Assembly: GCF_008642335.1 (NCBI RefSeq)
Contig: NZ_CP029191.1
Span: 7,254,001 to 7,318,000 of the forward strand
Reading direction: 5' to 3'
Source of the DNA: Streptomyces venezuelae
Lineage (GTDB): Bacteria; Actinomycetota; Actinomycetes; Streptomycetales; Streptomycetaceae
DNA: 64,000 nt
Positions 45,714 through 54,740 of this stretch are shown piece after piece. The notes beneath the pieces were generated by a model. The model was not told where the DNA came from and did no database searches. It was given only the letters and a program-made list of their open reading frames with translations. Every line of letters begins with the position of its first letter. Within the stretch, counting starts at the first letter, position 1. The position numbers and the translations under genes are program-made.

Positions 45714-47819
45714 TCATCGGCGGCCGACCACCGTGGCACCCGCCGTCTCCGGCGAGAGCCCCTGCTCCAGATCCTCCGCGAGCAGCCGCTTGGCGATCAC
45801 GTCGACCGCCGCGGCGAGCTCCTTGTCCGCGGGCCGGCCGATGTCCTTCCGGATCTCCTCGCCCAGCCAGGACGCCCACGCCTTGGAGATCACCTCCGCC
45901 TCGCGCTCACCGGCCTGCGTGTGCGAGAAGTACGTGCCCGTACGCGTCAGATACCCCTCCTCGACCATGCGGTCGAAGACGGGCACCAGAACCTCCGGCG
46001 GAATCCGGCGCCGCGCGGCGATCAGTCCCAGGCTCGCGTGCCCGACCATCCGCGTGAACAGCGAGACCTGCATGACGGCCCAGGCGCCCGCGATGTCGAG
46101 CCGCGTGTCGGCGTCCCGGATGATCCCGCGCGCGGTGGTCATGCCGACGTCGCGGATGATGGCGGCGACGCTCCGCTCCAGTACGTGCCCGGGGTCGCCG
46201 CTGGACGGCTGCGCGAAGCCCTCGCCCATGTCGGGGGCGCCCATGCGCGCGCTGTCGCGCAGCTCCACCTGCTTGAGGAACAGCGCCACCAGGAACCCGA
46301 GGAGCGCGACCGGGACCGTCCACAGGAAGACGGTGTGCAGACTGTCCGCGTAGGCCTTCACGACGGGCGCGGCTGCGGCGGCCGGCAACTCGTGCAGCCC
46401 GTCCGGACTCTGCGCGGCCTTGCCGATGGCGACCGGGTCACCACCGCTCGCCCGCGAGGCCGCGGCGACCCCGTCCTTCAGATTGGGCGTCAGCGTGTTG
46501 GCGTAGATCGTGCCGAACACCGCGGTGCCGAACGAGCTGCCCAGCGTACGGAAGAAGGTGACGCCGGACGTCGCCGTGCCCAGATCCGCGTACGCGACGG
46601 TGTTCTGCACGGCGATCGTCAGGACCTGCATGCACAGCCCGATGCCGGTGCCGAGCACGAACATGTACAGCGACTCGAGCCACGTACTGGTGGCGCTCCC
46701 CATCAGCGAAAGCAAGTACAGCCCGAGCGCCATCACGAGCGCCCCGACGATGGGAAAGATCCGATACGTCCCGGTCTTGCTGACGACATTGCCGCTGAAG
46801 ATGGAGGCGATGAGCAGCCCGATCACCATGGGCAGCGTCCGCACGCCGGAGATGGTGGCGGAGTCCCCGTCGACGTACTGCAGATACGTCGGCAGGAACG
46901 TCATCGCGCCGAGCATCGCGAAGCCCACGATGAAGCTGAGGATCGAGCAGACCGTGAACACCGGATTGCCGAACAGCCGCATCGGCAGCATCGGTTCGGC
47001 GGCCCGCGTCTCGACGACGCAGAACAGCGCGAGCGCGACGAGACCGCCGACGAAGAGCCCGATGATCGTCGGCGACCCCCACGCGTACTGGTTGCCGCCC
47101 CAACTCGTCGCGAGGATCAGCGCGCTCGCGCCGACGGCGACGAGCGCGATGCCGAGATAGTCGATGACGGGCCGCACCGCCGACTTCACGACGGGAATGG
47201 TCCGGGCGGCCGCGAGCACGACGACGATCGCGATGGGCACGTTGACGTAGAAGGCCCAACGCCAGCTCAGATGATCAGTGAACAGCCCACCCAGCAGCGG
47301 CCCGATGACGGTGGACACACCGAAGACGGCCCCGATGGCCCCCTGATACTTGCCGCGCTCGCGCAACGGAATGACATCGGCGATCAACGCCATGGACGTC
47401 ACCATCAGCCCGCCCGCACCGATGCCCTGCATCGCACGCCAGGCGATGAGCAGGGTCATGTTGGTGGCCAGACCGCACAGAAAGGACCCGGTGATGAAGA
47501 CGACCGCCGAAACCTGAAAGACGACCTTTCGCCCGAACAGATCACCGAACTTGCCGACGAGCACGGTGGCGACGGTCTCCGCGAGCAGATACGACGTGAC
47601 CACCCACGACATGTGCTCCGCCCCGCCCAGATCCGACACGATCGTCGGCAGCGCGGTGCCGACGATGGTCTGGTCGAGGGCGGCGAGCAGCATCCCCAGC
47701 ATGATCGTCACAAAGACGACGTTGCGCCGCCGCCGGTCGAGAACGGGCGGAGCCTGGACTTCGACGGGGCCCTCGACGGGGGCGGCGCCGGGCACGGCCG
47801 ACGGCTCGGTGGTGGTCAC
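45714..47819 (-). CDS. MFS multidrug exporter (DHA2, EmrB/QacA type) with C-terminal winged-helix-like domain
   Basis: 701 residues. The 14-helix DHA2 transporter covers about 30-520, with [13 protein letters not shown] in TM1, [13 protein letters not shown] (A-loop) and [13 protein letters not shown]. Unlike a plain exporter of about 500 residues, it continues for some 160 residues as a soluble tail with helices and a [23 protein letters not shown] segment resembling a MarR-like winged helix. Similar long MFS proteins occur in actinomycetes. GTG at 47819 has GAGG upstream. It lies 79 nt after the DUF309 gene and 30 nt before the hydrolase gene. The tail may sense drugs or regulate transport; this is inference. 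Confidence 0.9.
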   Translation of the reverse strand: MTTTEPSAVPGAAPVEGPVEVQAPPVLDRRRRNVVFVTIMLGMLLAALDQTIVGTALPTIVSDLGGAEHMSWVVTSYLLAETVATVLVGKFGDLFGRKVVFQVSAVVFITGSFLCGLATNMTLLIAWRAMQGIGAGGLMVTSMALIADVIPLRERGKYQGAIGAVFGVSTVIGPLLGGLFTDHLSWRWAFYVNVPIAIVVVLAAARTIPVVKSAVRPVIDYLGIALVAVGASALILATSWGGNQYAWGSPTIIGLFVGGLVALALFCVVETRAAEPMLPMRLFGNPVFTVCSILSFIVGFAMLGAMTFLPTYLQYVDGDSATISGVRTLPMVIGLLIASIFSGNVVSKTGTYRIFPIVGALVMALGLYLLSLMGSATSTWLESLYMFVLGTGIGLCMQVLTIAVQNTVAYADLGTATSGVTFFRTLGSSFGTAVFGTIYANTLTPNLKDGVAAASRASGGDPVAIGKAAQSPDGLHELPAAAAAPVVKAYADSLHTVFLWTVPVALLGFLVALFLKQVELRDSARMGAPDMGEGFAQPSSGDPGHVLERSVAAIIRDVGMTTARGIIRDADTRLDIAGAWAVMQVSLFTRMVGHASLGLIAARRRIPPEVLVPVFDRMVEEGYLTRTGTYFSHTQAGEREAEVISKAWASWLGEEIRKDIGRPADKELAAAVDVIAKRLLAEDLEQGLSPETAGATVVGRR

Positions 47820-47898
47820 ACGGCCAGCCTCACATCGGGGCGGGGGGTGTGCATGCGGGACGAGTCCGGTCCGGTGACACGGGGCGTCCGGCACGGTG

Positions 47899-48573
47899 TC
47901 ACGCCTTGGGCCCAGCCTCCATGCTGCCGGGCTCCCCGCTGCCGGTCCGCACATTCTCGGGCCCCGCGCTGTCGGGCCCCGCGCTGTCGGGCCCCGCGCC
48001 GTCGTGCCTCGCACTGCCGGGCCGCGCACTCCCGGGTCCTACGCTGCCCGGCCCCACCCGTCCCAGCCGAGGCGCGTGGGCGACCACATCCAGCGGCACC
48101 CCCTCACGCTCCAATTCCTCCGCCAACGCCTCCGCCCACGACACCAACGCGGCGACGCCGATCCCGTACGGCCGCGGCTGCTCGGCCCGCGCGCTCCACT
48201 CACCGATCGCCCCGGCCCCGCGCAACAGCAGCCGCGCCCCGCCCTTGGTGTTGCCGCGGCCCGAGTGCGTGAGCCCGACGGCGAGCTGCGCGAGCCCCTG
48301 CCAGAGCCCGCGCTCGCTCTCCGGCCCCGACTTCCACGCGTCCTCGAACACCTCGTGCGCGTGAAAGGGCCGCCCGGCGTCCAGCAGCGCCTGCGCCTCG
48401 GCCACGGACTCCTCGGGCGCACGCACGATCCCCTCCGGCTGCCTCGGCACCCCCTCGGCCCCATAGGGCAACGGCCGCCCGAGCCCGTCGCGGGGCCGCT
48501 GGTTACGGGCCCGTCCCTCCTCGTCGCGATCGCGCTCACGGCCACTGTCGTACGGTCCAGGTGCAGAGCTCAT
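47899..48573 (-). CDS. DUF309 domain protein with repetitive C-terminal tail
   Basis: 224 residues. The central DUF309 region (about 50-140) has [20 protein letters not shown] and [17 protein letters not shown], the helical His/Glu motifs of the family, whose function is unknown. The N-terminus is charged and probably disordered. The last 55 or so residues are a Gly/Pro/Ser/Ala pentapeptide repeat, encoded by a 15-bp DNA repeat. ATG at 48571-48573. It is divergent from the tRNA gene. Confidence 0.85.
   Translation of the reverse strand: MSSAPGPYDSGRERDRDEEGRARNQRPRDGLGRPLPYGAEGVPRQPEGIVRAPEESVAEAQALLDAGRPFHAHEVFEDAWKSGPESERGLWQGLAQLAVGLTHSGRGNTKGGARLLLRGAGAIGEWSARAEQPRPYGIGVAALVSWAEALAEELEREGVPLDVVAHAPRLGRVGPGSVGPGSARPGSARHDGAGPDSAGPDSAGPENVRTGSGEPGSMEAGPKA
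47927..48046. repeat. Eight tandem 15-bp repeats inside DUF309 gene
   Basis: The unit is TCGGGCCCCGCGCTG on the plus strand. Two copies (47957-47971, 47972-47986) are identical, the third differs by one base in the unit, and the outer copies are degenerate. The repeat length is a multiple of three, so copy-number change would alter only the protein tail length (pentapeptides such as GPDSA). Confidence 0.85.
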
Positions 48574-48684
48574 ACGCCGATTGTCGCGCGTCCCTGACGG
48601 CAGTCACCGCAGGACGGAGCACCCTTCGACGTGGGGTAGAGTTCTACCTGTGATCACGCGGAACACACACCGCGAGAAACACAC

Positions 48685-48758
<74 letters not shown>

Positions 48759-48780
48759 CTCGCGAGAGTCGCTGATCGAG

Positions 48781-48810
48781 GGACCGTTTCAGAGCAATCT
48801 GGAACGGTCC
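48781..48810 (+). terminator. Terminator after tRNA-Pro
   Basis: A 13-bp stem (GGACCGTT and CAGA paired with TCTG and AACGGTCC, one T-G pair) with the tetraloop GCAA. It is suitable for both the tRNA and the convergent GAF-ANTAR gene ending at 48826. Confidence 0.8.
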
Positions 48811-48825
48811 TTCGGCATTTCCGCA

Positions 48826-49548
48826 TCAGCATGAACCACCGTTGTCGCGCACGTCCCAGTTCAGGCCCTGATCGTCAATGGCTTTCTGGGCGGTGCGCAG
48901 CAGGGTCTGGTCGTGGCTGAAGGCGTGGGCACGGAGACGGGCCAGGGCGTCGTCCGGGCTGAGGCCGTACTTGGCGGCGACGAAGCCCGCAGCCATATGC
49001 ACCACCGGAGGGTAGCCCCGTTGTCCGAGCGACCCGGGCCGGGGGCGGACGGTGAGCAGGTGCGGGTGTTCGTCCAGGGCGAGGAGGGCGAGAATGCGGG
49101 CATAGGCCTGGATGCGGACCTTCTGCATCGGGGTGAACGGGCGCGGCTCGCAACGGTAGAGACTCAGGGCGCCGACGTGGGCGTCATCGATGGTCAGGGG
49201 CACAGCCATGACGCAGCGAGCGCCCTGTCCGAGCGCGATGGAAGCGAAGACGGGCCACCGGGCGACCGCGTTCTCCAGGTCAGGCACTTCGATGCGCTCA
49301 CCTTTCGTGTACGCCTCGGTGCAAGGGCCTTCCCCGGACACGAGTTGAGCGTCCTCCGCAAGGTGAGCCCGCTCGTCGGTGGCACAGGCCAGCAGCCGTA
49401 GCTCGCCCGCGATCACCAGGGCGACCCCGGCGAAGTCGGCGCCGAGGTCGTCGGCGCAGGCTCTGCAGGCGGAGGCCGGCGTCGGCCCGCCCGTGGCAGC
49501 GGTGACATCGACGTTGCGCCATGCGGCGGCGTACTGGTCATCATCCAC
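48826..49548 (-). CDS. GAF-ANTAR protein 1
   Basis: 240 residues: a GAF sensor domain (about 25-165, with SGEGPCTEAYTKGE and an FxPMQKVRIQAYA exit helix) and an ANTAR-like RNA-binding three-helix end (about 175-235, HMAAGFVAAKYGLSPDDALARLRAHAFS). ANTAR proteins antiterminate by binding paired hairpins in leader RNAs. The usual QAKG of the first helix is replaced by MAAG. GTG at 49548. It is downstream of two other GAF-ANTAR genes on the same strand. The GAF ligand is unknown. Confidence 0.85.
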   Translation of the reverse strand: MDDDQYAAAWRNVDVTAATGGPTPASACRACADDLGADFAGVALVIAGELRLLACATDERAHLAEDAQLVSGEGPCTEAYTKGERIEVPDLENAVARWPVFASIALGQGARCVMAVPLTIDDAHVGALSLYRCEPRPFTPMQKVRIQAYARILALLALDEHPHLLTVRPRPGSLGQRGYPPVVHMAAGFVAAKYGLSPDDALARLRAHAFSHDQTLLRTAQKAIDDQGLNWDVRDNGGSC

Positions 49549-49624
49549 TGGATGTCCCTGGCACGAACATTGCGGTCGGACACGGGGGCCGGAGTGAACG
49601 GCGGCTCATAGCCGGTGTACGTGC

Positions 49625-50353
49625 TCAGGGTCGCTCGATGACGGAGGTGTCGAGGGAGCCGTCGATGACCTGTTGGCAGAGAGCGGTCAGTGACGCGTTG
49701 TGGGCGCGCACGTAGCGGCGCAGGGCGTCGAAGGCGTGGTCGGGTGTGGTCTGCCAGCGTTCGGTCAGGATTCCCTTGGCCTGCTCGATGACGACACGGC
49801 TGGACAGGGCGGCCCGCAGTTGGGCCCGTTCGACGCTGCTGTGCACGAGGGAACGCTGCTGCAGGATGGCGATGGTCGCCACATCGGCGAGGGCCTGTGC
49901 CACCTGTGCGTCGGATGCGCTGAGGGCCTTGGCGCGCGTGTCGAAGAGATTCAACGCGCCCACGTTCTGGCGGCGCAGGCGCATGGGCAGGGCATGCGTG
50001 GTGCGGAAGCCCGCAGCCTGGGCCTGTTCGGCGAAGCGCGGGAACCGGGCGGTTTCCCCGGGTGCGTTGAGGGCGATGTTCAGGCGGGCGGTGCCGCTGC
50101 GTTGGGTCTCCACGCACGGGCCTTCATCGGTCTGGACGGCGAAGAGTTCGAGCAGTCGGGTGTGTTCGTCCGAGGCGGCGATGAGCTGGAGGCCGCCGTT
50201 GGGGTCGGCGAGCATGATGCCGACGGCGGACACGTCGAGGAGCTCGTTGCAGCGGTCGCACAGTTGGTGCAGGAAATCGATCAGGTCGAAGTCGTCGACC
50301 AGTGTGTCCACGGCTTCCAGCATGGCCTTCAAAACCTGTTCCTCGCGCGTCAT
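49625..50353 (-). CDS. GAF-ANTAR protein 2
   Basis: 242 residues, the most canonical of the four. The GAF domain (about 10-155) includes TDEGPCVETQRSG and LPMRLRRQNVGALNLF; the ANTAR domain (about 175-235) has SSRVVIEQAKGILTERW and DALRRYVRAHN. Start ATG 50353 overlaps the stop of GAF-ANTAR 3 as ATGA, so the two proteins are co-translated. Probably a signal-responsive RNA-binding antiterminator. Confidence 0.92.
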   Translation of the reverse strand: MTREEQVLKAMLEAVDTLVDDFDLIDFLHQLCDRCNELLDVSAVGIMLADPNGGLQLIAASDEHTRLLELFAVQTDEGPCVETQRSGTARLNIALNAPGETARFPRFAEQAQAAGFRTTHALPMRLRRQNVGALNLFDTRAKALSASDAQVAQALADVATIAILQQRSLVHSSVERAQLRAALSSRVVIEQAKGILTERWQTTPDHAFDALRRYVRAHNASLTALCQQVIDGSLDTSVIERP

Positions 50354-51093
50354 GGCCCGTCAGTCCCTTCGCCCGCAGCCGTGGTCGGCCCGGCCTCGTC
50401 ATCTTCGATGCGCAGTCGTCTGGCCACCACGTCCTCGGCGACCTCCACCACGGTCCTCCCGTGGCCGAAGGCATGGGCTCTCAACAGCACCAGTGCCTGC
50501 GCGAGGGGCACCCCGGCCTGCACGCTGATCATGCCGGTCGCCTGGTGAACGGCGGCCCGGTAGAAGTCCGAACCGTCGTCGGCCGCCGCGAAGGCCTCCT
50601 GTGCCGGTCCACCGGCCAGGAGGGCGGCGGTCAAAGCGCCCGCCACCAGCCAGGCGTCGGTGGCCCGGTCGTCCGGCAGCGGCCCCGGAGTCCCTCTCTG
50701 CAGGGTCATGGTGCCCAGGCAGGCGGCCCCGACGTGCAGGGGGAGGCAGAAGACCGCGCCGACGCCGAGCGCCCCCAACTCGGGCAGCAGGCCCGGCCAG
50801 CGGTCGTCCGGCAGGCGGCGCACATCCGGTTCGAAGACGCGGGTGCAGGAGACCATGGCCTCCGGGCCCGGCCCCTGGCCGAGGGTGAACTGGAGGTCCT
50901 CCAGCCGGACGCTGGTCTCACCGGAACTCCAGACCAGTTCGCTCAGACCATTGGCTGTGCTGACGGATACGGCGACGCCGTCCACTCCCAGGACCTGGGC
51001 ACACAGACGCGGGTCGGCGCCCAGCAGCTCCGTGGTTCCCCGGCCCGGACGCAGACTGGCCAGCACTGCGGCGAGACCGTCGCTGACCGACAT
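50350..51093 (-). CDS. GAF-ANTAR protein 3
   Basis: 247 residues. The GAF-like domain (about 20-165) has LGQGPGPEAMVS and VFCLPLHVGAACLGTMTL; the ANTAR end (about 175-235) has HQATGMISVQAGVPLAQALVLLRAHAFG. ATG at 51093 is preceded by GGAGG. It is the first gene of the leftward three-gene set, with a 320-nt divergent region separating it from GAF-ANTAR 4. Confidence 0.88.
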   Translation of the reverse strand: MSVSDGLAAVLASLRPGRGTTELLGADPRLCAQVLGVDGVAVSVSTANGLSELVWSSGETSVRLEDLQFTLGQGPGPEAMVSCTRVFEPDVRRLPDDRWPGLLPELGALGVGAVFCLPLHVGAACLGTMTLQRGTPGPLPDDRATDAWLVAGALTAALLAGGPAQEAFAAADDGSDFYRAAVHQATGMISVQAGVPLAQALVLLRAHAFGHGRTVVEVAEDVVARRLRIEDDEAGPTTAAGEGTDGP

Positions 51094-51413
51094 CTCCCCA
51101 CCTCCAGCCCAGTCGCTTCGGGGAGATCGCACAGCGGCGCACGCACTCGTTCCCGGTGGCCGCCAGTCTAGTCGGATCGCGCGGAGGTGCGTCATGAAAG
51201 CGGCGATGGCCGGACGGCCGGCACCGTCGTGGCTGCGTGAATGAGGCGTACGGTGGAAGGGCACGCTGCCCGAGACGACGCATGACCGCCGTTTCCCCCT
51301 GACATTGGCTTCCGACCTGGGCGGCATCGGCGGTGAATGCCGGAGATCGGAAAGCCCGCCATGACCGCGCAAGCGCAGGCTGCCCGCCTGCCCGGTTCAG
51401 AGTCGGCATTCCG
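51094..51413. other. Divergent intergenic region between GAF-ANTAR genes
   Basis: 320 nt without a convincing gene. The open frame from 51333 to 51413 has poor third-position G/C, which argues that coding starts at 51414. A short hairpin with arms GCCGG/CCGGC lies near 51210. It probably carries promoters in both directions; no clear operator was seen. Confidence 0.5.
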
Positions 51414-52145
51414 GTGACGGCCCCCCGGCCCGAGGTCGCGCTCATCGTCTCGCGCCACAGTGGCCGGCCCCATCCGGCCCGTCGCGTCAGCGCGGCGTGC
51501 CGGGTGGCGCTGCGGGACGAGTACTCGGTGGGACTGACGTTGGCGGCCGACGCCGCGCTGGCGCAACGGGTGTCGCTGTCCGCCGAGGGCCCCCTGGCCG
51601 GTCCGGGGGAGTCCCTCCAGATCACTCTGGGGGAGGGGCCGTGCGTTCAGGCCATGCGGCAGCACCTGCCGCTACTGGTCGACGACATCGACGTCCTCGA
51701 CGAGACGAGCCAGTGGCCGGTCTTCGCCCGGCGGGCCAGGGAACACGGCATCCGCGCGGTCTACGCCCTGCCCGTGCAGGGTGGGTCCGCCTCCGTCCAG
51801 CAGGCCGGTCTCGTCCTCACCCTCTACCGTGATCGCTCCGGGCCGCTGTCCAGAACGGACCTGGAAGCCGCCCGGCATCACGCGGCCGCCGTCGACCTCC
51901 TGCTGCTGTCCGCTCCCGCGCCGAGCGCGCAGATCCCCGGCTACGCCTGGCTTCTCCCGGCCCACGCCGTCATCCACCAGGCAGTCGGTGTGATCGCCTA
52001 TCGGCACTCCGTCCCCATGGGGGAGGCGCTGGCACGGCTCCGCTCCCACGCCCTCGCCCTCGACTCGCCCCTGCCCTCCCTCGCCCACGCCGTCGTTCAC
52101 GAAGACCTGGATCTCCCCGAGCCGCCCGGCCCACACCGTCCTTGA
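51414..52145 (+). CDS. GAF-ANTAR protein 4
   Basis: 243 residues. The GAF region (about 20-170) has LGEGPCVQAMRQHLPLLVDD, and the ANTAR-like end (about 180-240) has HQAVGVIAYRHSVPMGEALARLRSHALA. GTG 51414 is chosen because codons before it lack the G/C third-position bias; no good ribosome-binding site is visible, and GTG 51333 is open. It reads toward the desaturase operon 242 nt away and is the best-placed candidate to act on that operon's leader. Confidence 0.82.
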   Translation: MTAPRPEVALIVSRHSGRPHPARRVSAACRVALRDEYSVGLTLAADAALAQRVSLSAEGPLAGPGESLQITLGEGPCVQAMRQHLPLLVDDIDVLDETSQWPVFARRAREHGIRAVYALPVQGGSASVQQAGLVLTLYRDRSGPLSRTDLEAARHHAAAVDLLLLSAPAPSAQIPGYAWLLPAHAVIHQAVGVIAYRHSVPMGEALARLRSHALALDSPLPSLAHAVVHEDLDLPEPPGPHRP

Positions 52146-52223
52146 CGCGGAACCGGCACCACCTTCCGGTCATCTTTCGCGGGTCCGCCCCGACGTGTCC
52201 GCGCAGACCACCGAGCTGGACCG

Positions 52224-52343
52224 GAGCGCGCCCTTCGGAAACGCGCTCGTCAGATGTGACAGAACCCCGGTGGCAGGATGCGCCCTCCGTCACGCGCCCG
52301 ACCGGCCGGCCCCGGTTACGCTGATGCGACCGGACCCGGGTCG
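52224..52343 (+). promoter_or_regulatory. Hairpin-rich leader of desaturase operon
   Basis: Three stem-loops precede the reductase start. First, GAGCGCG (52224-52230)/CGCGCTC (52242-52248). Second, ACCGG/CCGGT (52301-52316) with a six-base loop CCGGCC. Third, CGACC/GGTCG (52327-52343) with a seven-base loop. The last two, ten nt apart, recall the paired hairpins bound by ANTAR proteins, but the loop consensus (A at 1, G at 4, six bases) is met only in part. Candidate RNA regulatory element. Confidence 0.35.
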
Positions 52344-52387
52344 ACTCGACGTACGCGAACGTGCCGCGAGACGAGAGGAATCCGCGG

Positions 52388-53476
52388 ATGCCAGCGATAC
52401 CGGCTCTCGCGAGCAGGCTACTGACCGTCGCCTCCTGGCTGGCCAGCCCCCACACCCCGGACGACTACCTCGGACTGATCGATCCCCTCCTCGGCGCCCG
52501 CTGCCCGGTGGGGCGGGTGACAGCGGTGACTCCGGAGACCCCGGACGCCGCCACGCTCACGATCCGGCCCGGCAGGGGCTGGTCGGGGCACATCGCCGGG
52601 CAGTACCTGCCGATCGGCGTGGAGATGGACGGTGTATGGCACTGGCGGACGTACTCCCTCACCTCGGTGCCGGGGCGGCGGGACGGGCTCTTGACGATCA
52701 CCGTCAAGGCGGCGCCCGGGGGGACGGCCTCCCCGCAACTGGCTCACCGGACCCCTCCGGGAACGGTCCTTCGTCTCGGCCCGGCCCAGGGGGATTTCGT
52801 CCTGCCGGGGCGCCTTCCACCCCGCATGCTGTGGGTCACCGCGGGCAGTGGCATCACCCCGGTCATGGGCATGCTGCGCACGCTCGTGCTCCGGCCGCCC
52901 CCGCACCCCCACGTGGTCCTTGTGCACAGCGCACCCACCGCGCGGGACAGCATCTTCCGCTCCGAACTGGACGCGGCGCGGCAGAGGTTGGCCTGGCTGG
53001 ACTACCGCGAACGGCACACCCGGCACGACGGGAGACTCGCACCGCAGGACCTGGAGCGGCTCTGCCCCGACTGGCGGGAGCGGGAGACCTGGGCCTGCGG
53101 ACCGGCCGCCCTGCTCGACGTGGTGGAGCGCCACTGGCGCAGGGAGAAGCCGGCCAGACGACTCCATGTCGAGCGCTTCCGGCTCACCCCGGTCCTGCCA
53201 CGGATCCGCGAAGCCGCCTCCCGCAGCCCCGTGGTGTTCACCCGGACCGGTACGGAGGTCGCCGCCGACCCCGCCAGTCCCCTTCTCGTCGTAGGCGAGT
53301 CGGCGGGTGTGCCGATGCGGTACGGGTGCCGACGCGGCATCTGCTTCGGCTGTCTCACACCGCTGAGGTACGGCCGGGTACGTGATCTGCGTACCGGCGA
53401 ACTGCACCAGGGCAGCGGCCAGTTGATCCAGACCTGTGTCTCGGCGGCAGCCGGTCCGCTGGCCCTCGACGCCTAG
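52388..53476 (+). CDS. Ferredoxin reductase-type oxidoreductase for desaturase
   Basis: 362 residues: an FAD-binding domain (about 45-150, RTYSLTS as the flavin RxYS motif), an NAD(P)-binding domain (GSGITPVMGMLR, then CGP near the end), and a C-terminal plant-type [2Fe-2S] domain with Cys314, Cys319, Cys322 and Cys350. The architecture matches the mycobacterial Rv3230c partner of the DesA3 desaturase. It passes electrons from NAD(P)H to the membrane desaturase encoded 17 nt downstream. ATG at 52388 has GAGAGG. Confidence 0.93.
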   Translation: MPAIPALASRLLTVASWLASPHTPDDYLGLIDPLLGARCPVGRVTAVTPETPDAATLTIRPGRGWSGHIAGQYLPIGVEMDGVWHWRTYSLTSVPGRRDGLLTITVKAAPGGTASPQLAHRTPPGTVLRLGPAQGDFVLPGRLPPRMLWVTAGSGITPVMGMLRTLVLRPPPHPHVVLVHSAPTARDSIFRSELDAARQRLAWLDYRERHTRHDGRLAPQDLERLCPDWRERETWACGPAALLDVVERHWRREKPARRLHVERFRLTPVLPRIREAASRSPVVFTRTGTEVAADPASPLLVVGESAGVPMRYGCRRGICFGCLTPLRYGRVRDLRTGELHQGSGQLIQTCVSAAAGPLALDA

Positions 53477-53493
53477 CCACTCAAGGAGTCCCC

Positions 53494-54570
53494 GTGACTG
53501 TGACCCCGCCCGCACGCGTCGAGACGGACCTCGACGAGGAGTTCGGTGAGGAGCTCGATCGGATCCGTTCCGAGGTCATCGCCGCGCGCGGTACCGAGGA
53601 CGCCCATTACATACGTACGGTCATCGCCACCCAGCGCCGTCTGGAAGCCGGCGGCCGGATCGCCCTCGCCGTCTCACTCTTCCCGCCCGCCTGGGCGGCG
53701 GGTACCGCCATGCTCTCCGTCGCCAAGATCCTGGAGAACATGGAGCTCGGCCACAACATCCTGCACGGCCAGTGGGACTGGATGGGCGACCCCGCGATCC
53801 ACTCGGCCACCTGGGAATGGGACTTCCTCACCCCAGCCCAGGCCTGGAAACACACCCACAACCACCTGCACCACACCTGGACCAACGTCGTCGGCCGTGA
53901 CCGGGACCTCGGATACGTGGTCTTCCGGATGAGCGGCGACCAGCGCTGGCTTCCGCGTCATGCCGTCCAGCCGCTCTACAACATCGTGCTGGCGCCGCTC
54001 TTCGAGTGGGGCATCGCGCTCTACGACCTGGAGCCCGACGCCGTCGCCGCCGGCCGCAAGACGTGGCGCTCCCTCGCGGCCGACCTGACCGGCTTCCTCG
54101 GCAAGGCCGCCCGCCAACTCGCCAAGGACTATGCCCTCTTCCCGCTGCTCGCGGGCCCCTCCTTCCTGCCCTGCCTGCTGGGCAACCTCACCGCCAACAC
54201 CGTGCGCAACCTCTGGGCGCACACCATCATCTTCTGCGGCCACTTCCCCGGCGAGGTGCGGACCTTCACCGAGGATTCCGTCGAGGGCGAGACGCGCGGT
54301 GAGTGGTACCTGCGGCAGATCCAGGGCTCGGCCAACATCGAGGGCGGCCCGCTCTTCCACGTGCTCAGCGGAAACCTCAGCCACCAGATCGAGCACCACG
54401 CCTTCCCCGACCTGCCCAGCAACCGCTACGCCGAGATCGCCCCGCGCGTGCGGGAACTCTGCGAGAAGTACGGCATCCCGTACATCACCGGGCCGCTGTG
54501 GCGGCAGTACGGCTCCACGTGGGGGCGCATCCTGCGGTTCTCGTTGCCGAGCGTTCGCACCATCTCCTGA
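53494..54570 (+). CDS. Membrane fatty acid desaturase (DesA3-like)
   Basis: 358 residues with hydrophobic segments near 55-85 and 215-240. The di-iron His boxes are HNILHG, HTHNHLHH and HQIEHHAFP, all intact. Such enzymes introduce a double bond into a fatty acyl-CoA or lipid-linked acyl chain; a Delta9 position is typical but not shown. GTG at 53494 follows AAGGAG. It is co-transcribed with the reductase gene. Confidence 0.93.
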   Translation: MTVTPPARVETDLDEEFGEELDRIRSEVIAARGTEDAHYIRTVIATQRRLEAGGRIALAVSLFPPAWAAGTAMLSVAKILENMELGHNILHGQWDWMGDPAIHSATWEWDFLTPAQAWKHTHNHLHHTWTNVVGRDRDLGYVVFRMSGDQRWLPRHAVQPLYNIVLAPLFEWGIALYDLEPDAVAAGRKTWRSLAADLTGFLGKAARQLAKDYALFPLLAGPSFLPCLLGNLTANTVRNLWAHTIIFCGHFPGEVRTFTEDSVEGETRGEWYLRQIQGSANIEGGPLFHVLSGNLSHQIEHHAFPDLPSNRYAEIAPRVRELCEKYGIPYITGPLWRQYGSTWGRILRFSLPSVRTIS

Positions 54571-54609
54571 CCTCGTACCGGCTCTTTCCCGCGACGACAG
54601 GAGTACGTT

Positions 54610-54629
54610 GAAAGGAGCGAGGACCTTTC
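54610..54629 (+). promoter_or_regulatory. Hairpin between the two desaturase genes
   Basis: Arms GAAAGG (54610-54615) and CCTTTC (54624-54629) with an 8-nt loop in the 170-nt gap. It could be an attenuator or processing site separating expression of the two desaturases. Confidence 0.35.
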
Positions 54630-54740
54630 GTGTGCCGGTGCGTCCGACCGCTCGTGTCCTCGCGGTTCCCGCCAGAGGGGCAGCCCGAGACCCCGGCCGC
54701 ACCATTCGTGACCGAGGTTCGAAGTCGAGGTTCCCCCATC

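Noticed and set aside
45312..48272. 986-codon plus-strand frame opposite the MFS exporter
   Set aside because: Shadow frame: low-complexity charged sequence, while the minus strand encodes a clear 14-helix transporter.
52301..52343. Definite ANTAR target RNA
   Set aside because: Neither loop has A at position 1 and one loop has seven bases, so the consensus is not met; retained only as a candidate.
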